From: Penicillium oxalicum
Lineage: Eukaryota > Ascomycota > Eurotiomycetes > Eurotiales > Aspergillaceae
DNA: 64,000 bases
Direction: 5' to 3'
NCBI RefSeq assembly: GCF_001723175.1
Contig: NC_064657.1
Coordinates: 930,001 to 994,000 of the forward strand
A model generated the notes under the pieces. It worked only from the letters and a program-made list of their open reading frames with translations, searched no databases and was not told where the DNA came from. Position 1 is the first letter of the stretch. Every line of letters begins with the position of its first letter. Made by a program: the position numbers and the translations under genes. Below are positions 19,540 to 30,189 of the stretch, piece by piece.

Positions 19540-20936
19540 CGCAGGCTTCACTCACGACAATCTCGCCGCAACAACAGCCGACACTCTCGCCCACGCTCAC
19601 GCCACCTGCATCATCTTGACCGGCAATGGTCCCCAATCCGACATCCAGCCTTCGATCGATACTCTTAATCGCAAGCACCCCCAGACTACAATTCTTTACA
19701 TTCGCGCCGACCCAGGTCGTCTATCCAGCATGACCCAGGCTGCACGCACGATCAAAGGCCTGACTATCCCGATCGACGGTCTTGTCCGCTATCCAACCGT
19801 TATGACGGCCGAGTGGGAGAAGACCGCCGATGGAATCGAGTCGCATTTTCAAAAAAAAAAAATTACCTGGCGTATTTTGTGTTTGTGAATTCCTTGTTGG
19901 AGGCACTATCGGTGGGAGCGAGGGTGGTGTTTTTGACGTCGAGCGTGCGGAGGGAAGCGCCGGCGCCGCGGTGGGAAGATATCAATTTCGCGGTATGTGG
20001 CTTGTTGTTTGTTCTTTTGAAGAAGACGAAGACGGCTGAATTCTCCAGAGTCGATTGGACAGGGTAGACGCGGAATCATCCTTGTGATGTGAGGGAGAAT
20101 GCGGGTTGGAGGATCAATTTCTCGCAATTTTTGATGGTGTCTGGTGACTGATTCGAATCCGACTTGTGCCTTTGCGCAGAACGGAGAGAGATATCATGCG
20201 CTGGATGGTTACTCACAGTCGATGTTTGCGAATATTCAATACGTCAAGTCTCTCGCCCAGATCTGCACCGATGAATCTATTGCGGTGTTTTCTGCAAACC
20301 CCGGGAGTCAGTGCCGTAACCTTCTCTCTTTTGCTTCCCCCCCCTTTTTCTGAGCTTTTCAAGAGCCCGTCCTTCTGAGGTTCAAGTTGAAAGTAACACC
20401 GCCACAGACACCAAACACAACATTCAGACATACGTTTCCCCTGAGGAGGTCGGATCTTGGCTTCAGCGAAAGAAAAAGGGTACGTTGGAACCCAATTCAT
20501 AGGTGATATTTTCAAGAGGAAGAAAGAGGCCAGGCGCTCTTGCTAGGTACCTATCGGTTTTAACTAACCAGCGTCATCATCATGTTCCTCTAGCCGGGAA
20601 AGATCTCCCTATTCTGCCCCAGCAAGCTCCCAAGTCCCAAGCCCAAGCGAGTGCGACTATTCTTCGAGGTCTTCTTCGACCCTCTACTTGCAGGTGAAAC
20701 TCTCCTCTGTAGCTATTTCCCCCCCCCCCCCCCCCCCCTCTAAGAAAAGGGACACAGTAACCCAAGATCAAGGGAAGTATTCTGCTAATTGTGCACTGTG
20801 TATCAGACCGATCTGGCGCATTACTCGATAATTGCGAGGCAATTACTCTCCCCCCAACCTTGATTTCCCCCGAGGTGAGAGCAGTGCAAAGACGCTGTGG
20901 AAACAGAGCGAGGTGCTTATTGAGGCGGTGAGCTTG
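19540..20936 (+). pseudogene. Short-chain dehydrogenase/reductase-like pseudogene
   Basis: Successive exons of an SDR-like protein are recognisable: GFTHDNLA.. to ..TADGIESHFQ (about 19550-19850); NYLAYFVFVNSLLEALSVGARVVFLTSSV.. (19863-19992); intron 19993-20179; NGERYHALDGYSQSMFANI.. ending NPG (to about 20308); an intron; NTKHNIQTYVSPEEVGSWLQ; an intron; AGKDLPILPQQAPKSQAQAS; and a last exon with GALLDNCE then SSAKTLWKQSEVLIE. Lesions: no start codon (an in-frame TAA just upstream of the first block), a frameshift at a 12-A run (19851-19862), a further shift at about 20677-20682, and another in the last exon near 20880. The splice sites still look intact, so decay may be recent. Confidence 0.65.
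20719..20738. repeat. Poly-C tract (20 C)
   Basis: An uninterrupted run of 20 C inside the last presumed intron of the SDR pseudogene. Length is likely unstable and error-prone in sequencing. Confidence 0.9.
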
Positions 20937-21228
20937 AGTCAGACTGTTTAAACTTGTGGATATCCTTGAAGGCGAATTGGGCCGGGTCCGGTTCGACTAC
21001 GCAATTGCAGTAAAACGTCCGTTTGAGAACAGCATTGATCTTGTGATTGGCGTGATTCTCAAATCCCAAAATCTTACATTTTCCGCGGGTACTGTGATTG
21101 GTAGTTGAAATGTACTTTAGGTTGTTGGTAAGACTTGCCTGAAAGATAAGCAGAGTGTCCCTCTTGTTTGAGGACGGGTCCAGTCTTTCGATATAGTTAT
21201 CTGTAAAATATACATGCTTTTTATCGTT
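20917..21228 (-). other. Possible hidden coding exon (103 codons, no start)
   Basis: On the minus strand a frame opens right after a CCTAG acceptor (21229-21233) and runs 103 codons to TAA at 20917-20919. It has a protein-like composition (e.g. KCKILGFENHANHKINAVL and TFYCNCVVEPDPAQFAF). It has no usable start codon, so it would be a 3' exon. I find no convincing 5' exon. It overlaps the tail of the SDR pseudogene on the other strand. It may be an exon, a relic or chance. Confidence 0.3.
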
Positions 21229-23040
21229 CTAGGCGTGAGATGTAGACAAATCAATGGTGGACCTCCTTCCAAAACGAGGATGGATAAACAGCTACAGTTA
21301 CCTACCTATCTAATGCCGACGCAGGGGGGCCTTGGGTATTAAGATAAGAAGCTGTGATTCGGTTGTTTCCAGCGCACTGCACGTGGGAGAAATATCGTGG
21401 AATGTCTCCACGGATCATGGGGTTGCAAGACGGAACGCCTTTACTTGATACCAACTAGTACGACCTTCCTGAGTCGGGTACTTGCTGCAAGAGCTGAACC
21501 CGTAGGTAGTTTCTCTCAGATTAATTCCGCCCTGTTAAAAAGGGTCACTCCAACAGAAACCCCTGGCTCCTTTCAGGCTGTCGAGTATAGTCCTGCCATG
21601 TCGCAAAGATTTAAAAAAATCCCAGGCTTGAAATCGCCACTGAAATCTCCCATTTCTCTTTTCGGATCGAAATGGCACATTAAATAACAGACAAGATAAA
21701 CCGTCCCTATCTTAAGAAGAAAAGCCTCCAATCTCAAGAACTGTAGAGGCAAGTATCTCGGATTCCTGAATCAGCCCCGGCCGGAAAGAATTCCGCCAGA
21801 GGGGAAAATGGACGATAAGCATTCAAGTACCGGATCTCCAATAATCCGACAACCCCCTCCCGTACATCCTCGGCGCGGGGAAATGGACAGGGGAGATCAA
21901 TGTCATTTACTGGCTGAGTCCTCGTCTGGTTGGTGTCGAGTCAAATCAGGATGGATCACGCGCCAATGGCAAGGGTTTGCGTTCTGCACATCCACTAACC
22001 CCTTTCTATGCTGTGGACTGCGCTTATCTTTTCTTGACACCCGCTGACAGGGCGGGTCATGTAGCATGCTTTGTCGTGTAGTGTCATGGAGGAGTACGCT
22101 GATCATATCGATTGCTATAAGAGGTTCTGGTGAAAGGAGCGGAAGGTTTTCATTTCGACTGGAACATTGTCGAATCGGATCATTTCGATATCAAGGTATA
22201 TTAAACACCATCGGCTTGATTGTCTTCTGTTCTTGATGGATGACAGTCGAGATAGAACTGAAATCATTTAGATCCAAACAGGGTTGAGATGGAAAGATTT
22301 CAGCTCACCAGTTCCCAGTCCCTTCAAATGACCGACCTGGCTTAGAAATGTTCTTAACTGGTCTCCCTCTTGTTGAACTGTATGATCAGTCATTGGTGTC
22401 TAGCTTCCAGCAGCAGTGATTCCCTCACGGCGTTTCCAAGTATGCCTCTGTCGATCTACATCACTTATCTCGTTACCCCTCACGGGTGATTGCCACCAGT
22501 AAGCAAGCAAATATACACGCCCGAGAAGAACACTGGCCAGTGACCTCCATCGATAGCTCCGTACTCAGCTTGCGTTCCTGGAGGTATCTGACAGTCTTTT
22601 CCGGAACCACGCCGGCGGAACTGCGCCCGTGATTCTGGAGAGTAATCTGGACCTGCTGTACTTCCCCCGTCTTTGCCCCCCGCTTTGATAACAGTCTGGT
22701 GCTTACCCGGTGTTGTCGAGGGCGATCGAATGAATATGTGGCTATAGCCTTGCCCCAATTTTATTACCTATCAACGCATATCTCAGTGATTCAACCTCTC
22801 TTCTCTTGTAATTGCTATCAATTGTCTTACTTTTTTGACCTGTCGGGATTAAACACCCGCAGACCATCTCGTTCCCTGGTCAGGAGGTCCATCTTCCCCG
22901 TGTCTATCCCTTCCGGACATCTTCATCGACCAGCAGCTCAGGACAATCTTCAGCATCCTGAAGTTTTCCAATAAACAGTCGATCATCCCGTCCATACCTA
23001 CTTCAACATACACACATCTTCTTCCGCAATCTCATCGACT
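21229..23040. other. 1.8-kb gene-free stretch upstream of the MFS gene
   Basis: No supported gene. A small inverted repeat CGTGGA-ATGTC-TCCACG lies at about 21394-21410. The last few hundred bases must contain the MFS promoter and leader. Confidence 0.5.
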
Positions 23041-25873
23041 ATGAGTTCAGATATCGATACCTCCATCATCCCCGGAACCGTTACACTCGTTGATGTCAAC
23101 CATGTCCTCCTGCACACCCGCCATCTGGACCACGGCGATCGCGACATTGTTCTCATTCCCACCCCGTCGCAAGACCCTGATGACCCGTTGAACTGGAGTC
23201 CCAAGCGAAAGTTGCTGTCGACCGTCTGCGTAAGCGTGTAAGTTCCCACCCCCCACTCCTCCTCCTCCTCCTTCTCCTCCTAGCTGCCAGTCAGTCAATG
23301 CTCTGTTCGTTTCGTTTCCAACTCGACCGACTAGAGACTTGCCAAAATCAAAAAGTCCATATATCGCAGTCCTGTGATCTCTTTGCATAAATTGCTGAAA
23401 AAAATTCCATTCCATATTGATACTTTTCTTTGATCTAATATCCCTTGGTTCTTCGATTAGATACACCCTGTTTGCAGGAATCTCCGCCTCCGTGGTATAT
23501 TCTGTCCTCACGCCCTTGTCAAAAGAGACAGGATTGGAAGTGAGTACGTTGAATGAAGGAACGGGGTATATGTTTTTCGCAGCAGGATGGGGTCTGTTAT
23601 TCTGGCAGCCATTTGCCATGTCATTTGGGAAGAGATTGACGTACTTGCTTTCGTTGGCGGGACTTTTGGTAAGTTTCTTTTGCTTCTTTTCTCTCCATGT
23701 TCATCTCTATTGTGGAAGGGCATTTTCATCCAATCATACATATTTTTCTACGGTGGCGTCGTCCCTGGTGCGAATAGTGGCTAATCTTTTTCCCATTGCT
23801 CTGTCTTTTCTTTCTCGGCAGGCAACTTCAATGTGGGGGTAAGTCCTGAACTATACAATTCTACCATGTTTGATTTTTTTTTTCTCTTTTTTGAAAATTT
23901 GCCTGGAGCTCACCACGACGATTCGATGATGCTAGTCCATATGCCAGCACCAACGCGCAATGGATCGCCCGAAGTAACATCATGGGTTTCTTTCTTGCCC
24001 CCATTGAAGCCCTTCCTGAAGTCACCGTGACGGACGTGGTAAGACCAACTGAATCCATCCTCCAATCCACAATTATCTGCCTTTATCTTTCCATCGTACG
24101 CAAATCCGATGCAATTTACTAACCATCTCTTGATCCCCCTCTTCTCTCTCGCGGAGAGAGAGAGAGGAGGGGGTGGAGTTGGAATCAAATAGTACTTTAC
24201 CCACGAACGCGGCTCATACATGGGCCTCTACGCCTTCTTCCTGGCCGGCAGCAACTTCTTTGCCCCCGTCATCTGCGGCTTTATCGCCGAGCACCAAGGT
24301 TGGCGGTGGGTCTTTTACTGGCCGAGTATCTTTCTCGCCTGTGCAATGATCTTCCTGTTCTTTTCAATGGAAGAGACAAACTACGTGCGTCAACATGTTG
24401 AGAATACCGCCCTTCATGCTGGTGCCACCGACTCCGCTGGCGTAGAGAAATCGATAGACGATAACGTTCCTCCGAAATCTCATGGACTTTCAGATGCCGA
24501 AAAGGGACTGCCGATGTTGAATGAGTCGGTCTCGTCGTCTGGTGTTAGCGCTGGAGATCATGCGGAAGGAGAGGTGTTTAGGAAAAAGACTTATGTGCAG
24601 AAACTCTCGCTGTGGGGGCCCAAGCAGAGCCAGAATACCATGTTGCGACGGGTTTGGCAGACTTTGTATTATCTGTCGTGGCCGGTGATTTTTTTTGCTG
24701 GGTATGTTTGATTCTCTCCCTTTTCTTTTGCCTTTCTTTTTGGTTTTAGCTCACTCCCTGCATGAATGTTGGAATTGAACCTTGTACAAAGACGGTTGGG
24801 CCTGGGGCTCGATGATCGATGAGGAGAGAAGCAGATACTAACAAGAGGATTGTCTAGTTTCTCTTATGGGTCGTACCTCGTTCTCTTCAACATTCTCAAC
24901 GGCACTGCTTCGATTATTCTTGGCTCCGCGCCGTATAACTTTAGGTATACACTTTTTCTCTTCCTCCCCCCTCTCTCTTGTCTCGAGTCGCTTCCCTTTG
25001 TCACTTTCAAAAAAGAACATTCAGCTGACGAGACAATTCGGGATCAGTTCCTCCATGGTCGGCGTGAGTTACATTGCCTGCTGTCTCGGCGTGACCATTG
25101 GGTATGTTTACACACCTCGAGTCCTCCTCTCTCCTCCTAAAGCTATAAGAGCAATACATCTCTTCGATTACGTATAGCGAAAATATGACAAAAAAGGATC
25201 TTCCTACAAACTTCTTCTGCTAATCACTTCTCCCCCCTTCCCTGGGGTCCAACAGCTCCCTCTTCACCGGCCGCTTCAGCGACTGGCTCACCGTCAAACT
25301 CGCCCGTCGCAACAACGGCATCATGGAAGCCGAGCACCGTCTCTGGCCCTATCTCGCCTGCCTGGTGCTCGTTCCGGGATCTCTGCTACTGTGGGGCGTG
25401 GGCGCCGCCCACGAGATCCACTGGTTCGGACTGATCGTGGCCATGGCGATGCTCGCCTGCACCAATACCTGCGGCGTCACCCTGAGCGTCAACTATCTTG
25501 TCGATAGTTATGGGGAAGTAAGCGGGATCGCCATGGCCAGTGTGATTCTGGTGCGAAATACCATGTCTTTTGTGATTGGATATGGGTGAGTTTTCTTTCC
25601 TTTTTCCCTTCTGGTTTTCCATCTTGGGCCCTTTGGTTCGACACGAGAATATGCCAAATGCTCACATTTCTCGGGTGATGTGTGTTTGATAGGATTACCC
25701 CATGGATCCAGAATATGGGGTATCAGAATTGTTTCATCTCGGCGGCCTTTGTAGGCATGGCTTGCGCGTCCGTGTTTTTGGTGATGATTCGCTATGGCAA
25801 GTCGTGCCGCATCCGCAGCCGGGAGAAATACTGGCAGATTGTGCGGGAGAATCGGGAAAAGGGAATGCATTGA
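23041..25873 (+). CDS. MFS transporter, DHA1/Hol1-like
   Basis: Nine exons: 23041-23237, 23461-23668, 23822-23838, 23936-24038, 24193-24701, 24858-24944, 25048-25101, 25256-25585, 25693-25873. Together they give 561 aa with every junction in frame. The N-terminal cytosolic part has the [13 protein letters not shown] signature common in fungal DHA1 drug:H+ antiporter-like and Hol1-type transporters. Membrane segments start at [17 protein letters not shown] loop of about 100 residues rich in D/E/S/K (near 245-340) separates the two six-helix halves. The substrate cannot be read from sequence. Exon 3 is a 17-bp microexon (ATSMWG). Location: plasma membrane or vacuole. It is one of the most intron-rich genes of the window. 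Confidence 0.88.
24135..24173. repeat. Purine/pyrimidine mirror hairpin inside an MFS intron
   Basis: CCCCCTCTTCTCTCTC, loop GCG, then GAGAGAGAGAGAGGAGGGGG. The two arms pair over most of their length. It sits in the intron 24039-24192, just upstream of the acceptor at 24192. Confidence 0.75.
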
Positions 25874-27052
25874 CGAACAGAGTGGTGCTTTTACCATGTT
25901 TTAAATTTACTGGTGGTTTTTGTGCGTGTGTTTTTTCTTTTCATTTCGAGTCGGGAGGGGCAGAACGAATGATGATGATTTGGGGATGTGTTGATGGATA
26001 AGGTTATTCTATATGGTATTGAATAGTTGTTTTTCCTTGAAGCTGTCATACGGATCTTAGTAGGTAGATGCAGGGTCCGTGTTTATGTCGCATGTTTGCA
26101 TATTGATGGTTTTTGTTTTCCATTTGTGTTCCCCCACCACCACAATCGCCTGGATTCTGGATCATCCGCCAATCTTGCCGTAAACTGAAAAGACCTCGAG
26201 ATTCAAACAGGCAGGTTTGGGGGGGGAGGGGGGGGGGGGTTCATATAACTTGACGTGGGGCAAACCAGAAGATGAAGTGAAAGATAAAAGTACAAAGGAG
26301 AGGGAAGAGCCAGTCACGCGGGGCCAAAAGTGGTTAAAAAAGAGCCCGGACAATTTGGTTCACCCGAAGATCCGGCAGAGTCCTGGCGTCGTACAAGAGA
26401 GATGAACTCGGTCTATTTAACGACACATGAACTTGAGACAAGACCGAGTCTAGCTGAGTTGGATCATGGAGTCATATAGAGCTGAGTGAAAGCAGACTGT
26501 TTGATGAGACTTTTTGTCTTGTGATTGTTCAGAGTCACAATCAGACCTGGAATCTCTTCATGAGTAACCTCATTGCCAAGATGTCTCTCTCTCTGTCTTT
26601 CCCCAGGCTGAACTCCACCCCCACGATGCATCGCGTGTTTAGCCGGCGGTTAAAACGAGCTCTCTCTTTCTCTCTCCTCCCCCACCAAGACAAGACACAC
26701 GCGTCAGAGCCATTGGGGACAATTGAGGGGCTAATGAGGGAAATTAGGGAAATTGGAGACATGCACAGAGGCCGCTTAAAATGCGGCCAGTGTCCCCCTC
26801 CCCTTTGGATTTCAATCAAGTTGTCTTGTGTTTCTGGTTTGCAATTCCAGTCCATTCATCAAGATTGTCGAATCCTTGCATCTTGAGAAGGAAACAAAAA
26901 AAAACTATTTCATTTTCTCTCTCTTTCTCCCTCTCTTGTGCGACCTATTTCTATAGATCTGCCCACCACCTTGGTGTCTGTATTCTCTGTAGGATTCGAA
27001 TCCTCATTCTGTCCACCTTCTTCATCCACTCCTGTTCGACACCCCAGTCACC
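25874..27052. other. Intergenic region upstream of GH43, with carbon-regulation-like motifs
   Basis: No gene seen. TTTAGCC (26638-26644, i.e. GGCTAAA on the minus strand) and GGCTAAT (26729-26735) match the core of the XlnR/Xyr1 xylanase activator site. CTCCAC/CCCCAC sequences near 26612-26623 match the CreA consensus on the minus strand. They lie about 320-440 bp upstream of the GH43 start. Motif matches only. A palindrome GGATTCGAATCC occurs at about 26993-27004. Confidence 0.4.
26219..26239 (+). repeat. G-tract (8 G, A, 12 G)
   Basis: Two long G runs separated by one A, intergenic, downstream of the MFS gene. They could form a G-quadruplex and are prone to length errors. Confidence 0.85.
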
Positions 27053-28096
27053 ATGTCTTCTTCTACTTCCTCGGCGCCTCGCCCTGATCCCAAACCCCTC
27101 GTCACCCATCTCTACACGGCCGACCCCTCCGCCCACGTCTTCAACAACAAAATCTACATCTACCCGTCCCACGACCGCGAGACCGACATCGCCTTCAACG
27201 ACAATGGCGACCAATACGACATGACCGACTACCACGTCTTCTCCATGGACGCCATCGACGGCCCCGTCACCGACTCGGGCGTCGTCCTCTCCGCCGCCGA
27301 CGTCCCCTGGGTCTCCAAGCAGATGTGGGCGCCCGACGCCGCCACCAAAAATGGCAAATACTACCTCTTCTTCCCTGCACGCGACCACGAGGGCATCTTC
27401 CGCATCGGCGTGGCCGTCTCGGACTCGCCTATGGGTCCCTTTGCTCCGGAAAAGAGCTACATCCCCGGCAGTTACAGTATCGATCCAGCCGTGTTTGTCG
27501 ACACGGACGACTCGGCCTACTTGTACTTTGGTGGGATCTGGGGTGGACAGCTGCAGTGCTGGGAACGCGCCGATGGCTCGGCCTCGGCCTCGGCCGATCC
27601 GCAGATGAACGGGCTGGTCTTCAACAAGTCCAAGTCGGGTCCGCAGGAACCCTCCGGGGCTGGTGTACCGGCCTTGTGTCCGCGCGTGGGTCAATTGTCG
27701 GACGATATGCTCACGTTTGTGTCGCCGCCGCGAGAGTTGCAGATTCTGGCGCCGGAGACGGGGGAGCCGCTGGCGGCGGATGATCATGAGCGGCGCTTCT
27801 TCGAGGCTGCCTGGATGCACAAGTACAAGGGCAAGTATTACTTTTCGTATTCGACGGGTGATTCGCACTACCTGGTGTATGCGACGGGTGACTCGCCCTG
27901 GGGGCCCTTCACGTACCAGGGTCGCATCTTGGAGCCCGTCTTGGGCTGGACGACGCATCACTCGATTGTCGAGTTCCAGGGCAAGTGGTACTTGTTCTAT
28001 CATGATTGTGAGTTGTCCAAGGGAGTGGACCACTTGCGCTCGGTCAAGGTGCGGGAGATTGTGTATGATGAGGAGGATAAGATTCATCTGGCATAG
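27053..28096 (+). CDS. Intracellular glycoside hydrolase family 43 protein
   Basis: Intronless, 347 aa from ATG 27053, no signal peptide. GH43 enzymes are five-bladed beta-propellers acting on xylo- or arabino-oligosaccharides by inversion. Expected catalytic residues fit: D24 (TADPSAHVF, general base), D144 (SIDPAVFVD, pKa modulator) and E251 (RRFFEAAWMHKYKGKYYF, general acid). A C-terminal TTHHSIVEFQGKWYLFYHD stretch is typical of the family. Absence of a secretion signal suggests it cleaves imported short oligosaccharides in the cytosol, probably as a beta-xylosidase or arabinofuranosidase; the exact activity is not readable. The MFS gene upstream could in principle supply substrate, but that is only proximity. 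Confidence 0.9.
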   Translation: MSSSTSSAPRPDPKPLVTHLYTADPSAHVFNNKIYIYPSHDRETDIAFNDNGDQYDMTDYHVFSMDAIDGPVTDSGVVLSAADVPWVSKQMWAPDAATKNGKYYLFFPARDHEGIFRIGVAVSDSPMGPFAPEKSYIPGSYSIDPAVFVDTDDSAYLYFGGIWGGQLQCWERADGSASASADPQMNGLVFNKSKSGPQEPSGAGVPALCPRVGQLSDDMLTFVSPPRELQILAPETGEPLAADDHERRFFEAAWMHKYKGKYYFSYSTGDSHYLVYATGDSPWGPFTYQGRILEPVLGWTTHHSIVEFQGKWYLFYHDCELSKGVDHLRSVKVREIVYDEEDKIHLA

Positions 28097-28800
28097 ACGA
28101 TGATCGATGTTGCTTTTTCTTCTCCCGTCTTTGCAAATGGGTATATAGACGTATGACGGCAATGAAAATTTTCTCGGTATTTTGACCAACACTCCCCTTG
28201 TGATGAAAGACTTTGAGATACCGCCACCCCTCGCGACTTGAAAAGGCGGATCGTGATTCTGATCTGCAGAGGGAATGATTCAAGGCTCCATGCTGCAGCC
28301 CTGACCAATCCAAAAGTATTAGCGCAGGAGGTACCTGCATATTGATGCTATGCATGCTATCTGCATCTTCCCCCAAGGAACCAGAGTCCTAAACAAATCA
28401 AATCCGTCATGATCAGCGAATAAAATTGATTTGGAAAGATAAAAAAAAGACGCGATAGATATAGAGATAGAAACAGAGGAAGTTTGCAGGACATCTTGCA
28501 ATCCACATTGATATACCCCTTGGCAACGAGCACGACCGTCATTAGATCTGTCGTAAACTCTATACATTATCCACTTTACATAAACACTCCTATCGATCTA
28601 TATAACAGTTGACATTGCATCTTGATATCAATGTTGAGATATCCCTCTCGTTCCAGTACCATTCAAGCTTTCCCTAAAGAATGTCCCCGGCTCGGTCTCT
28701 AGCTTTTGTTTCCAGTGCCCCCTCCCCATTCTCAAACGTATACACATAAGCACATCCTCCTCTTTCACTATTCTCCTCTCCCTCTTCTTCCATCTCTCAT
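28097..28800. other. Gene-free stretch between convergent genes
   Basis: 3' flanks of GH43 and of the minus-strand 243-aa gene. C/T-rich sequence at 28700-28800. No gene seen. Confidence 0.55.
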
Positions 28801-29532
28801 TCATTTCTTCTCACTCCGCCTTACCTTATCTACTCTCCCTCCCCTATCCCCATCCCTCATCTCCTCCAAAACCTCAAGAATCCACCGACCCAATTCACCC
28901 TCCATCTCACCCTCCATCTCTATATCCCAAAGACTCCGATCTACCCGAATCTCTCTCTCTCCTACCCTTTCATAATCCACCCCAAACACCCCAATAAACC
29001 CCGCAAACCTACCCCTCTTCTCTTCAATCCCGACCCACTCCTCATCCGGCGCCCCTAGCCACGCGCGCATCGGACACGGATATAAATGTGTTTCTGGAAC
29101 AGCCGGGTAGACCTGGTGATAGTACTCGGCTAGACGGTCGAGTTGAGCCGAGGTGAGGAGGGAAAGGGCGAGTCTGGTAAGGGGGAATTCGGGATGGGGG
29201 TGGCCGGTGAGGATGTGGATGAGGGGGGTTAGGGGGGTGGAGAGGACGGTGAGGGTTTGGATGAGGGTGGGTGGGAATTGGGATTGAGATGGGTAGGGTG
29301 GGGGATTAAGAGGAGGAGGAGGTAGCAGGAGGTTGTTTGTAGAGGGGGAGAAAGGGTTGAGGTTGAGGTTGAGGTTGGGATTAGGGTGTATATCTGTAGG
29401 TGGGTGGGGGCGAGAAAGTGGGAGGGGGAGAGAGAGGGTGGAGTGTATTGTAGGGTATGGAGATGGAAGTGGAGGATGATGAGAGGGTGTTAGAGATTGG
29501 ATGGATTTGGAGAGACTGGTTGAGAGTGTCAT
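28801..29532 (-). CDS. Unknown fungal protein, Pro/Leu/Ser-rich N-terminal half
   Basis: 243 aa from the first true ATG (29532, MTLSTSLSKSIQSL); the frame is open further upstream but without ATG. Residues 1 to about 95 are low complexity (P, L, N, S). The C-terminal half looks folded: SAQLDRLAEYYHQVYPAVPETHLYPCPMRAWLG, then a short charged part and a final helix with WILEVLEEMRDGDRGG. I do not recognise a domain. Because the strand is very pyrimidine-biased, part of the N-terminal half may owe its openness to composition; the C-terminal half is the better evidence that this is a gene. Confidence 0.6.
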   Translation of the reverse strand: MTLSTSLSKSIQSLTPSHHPPLPSPYPTIHSTLSLPLPLSRPHPPTDIHPNPNLNLNLNPFSPSTNNLLLPPPPLNPPPYPSQSQFPPTLIQTLTVLSTPLTPLIHILTGHPHPEFPLTRLALSLLTSAQLDRLAEYYHQVYPAVPETHLYPCPMRAWLGAPDEEWVGIEEKRGRFAGFIGVFGVDYERVGEREIRVDRSLWDIEMEGEMEGELGRWILEVLEEMRDGDRGGRVDKVRRSEKK

Positions 29533-30189
29533 GTTGAGGTTGGTTGGGTTGAGTTGGAAGATTGAAGGAGAAAATGGGTTGTGGTGCGTCGACACTTGGA
29601 TTTCTGTTGACGAGGGTTTGCTTATAGAGGGTATTCAATTTTGAAGTGGTGAGGACTCGTGAGTTAACTGAGAAAGAGAAAACAAGAGTGGTATGTAGTA
29701 GTTCTATCGAGGAAGCGAAATAGGTGAGAAGGAAAGAAGAGTCAGTATAAGTAGATTTTCGAGAGAATCCATGGAGATCTACTACAGTAACCAAGTTTGA
29801 CAATATCCATCTAGGATTGATTGGTATGTGGTTGTCTCTGTCCTGGACCCGAGTATAAAAACAGAAAGCAATGCGCACACTACGAACAAACTTCAAAGGG
29901 CGAGAACAATGCATCCATTGAACTCTTGTTCTTTTCTGGTTTTTTTTTCTTCCTCAAGTGCCAAGGCCAAAGAGGCCGTGTCCGGAAGAAAGAAAGAAAG
30001 AAAAAGAAAAGAAAGGAGGATTTGTGTTCACCCCTTTGTTGCTCTCCAAATGGGACTCGTGGCCCAATTTCCATTGTGGTTCTTCTGACTCTGTAATGAA
30101 CGCAAGTTTCATGTCCAAATGATACATTGTCCATCCATCATGACATATTCAACAGCCGCTGTCTTCCACCATGTTCATCATCACCTTTC
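29533..30189. other. Gene-free stretch with a GAAA microsatellite
   Basis: Between the start of the 243-aa gene and the stop of the peptidase gene. It contains an A/G-rich (GAAA)n tract at about 29992-30020. No gene seen. Confidence 0.55.

Noticed and set aside
20149..20159. GATTCGAATCC, resembling a tRNA B-box
   Set aside because: No A-box or cloverleaf can be drawn around it; it lies in an intron of the SDR pseudogene.
22480..22758. 92-residue minus-strand frame
   Set aside because: It begins with TTG, has low-complexity content and no recognisable motif; considered chance.
26993..27004. Palindrome GGATTCGAATCC, also B-box-like
   Set aside because: No tRNA fold around it; treated as a plain palindrome in the GH43 leader.
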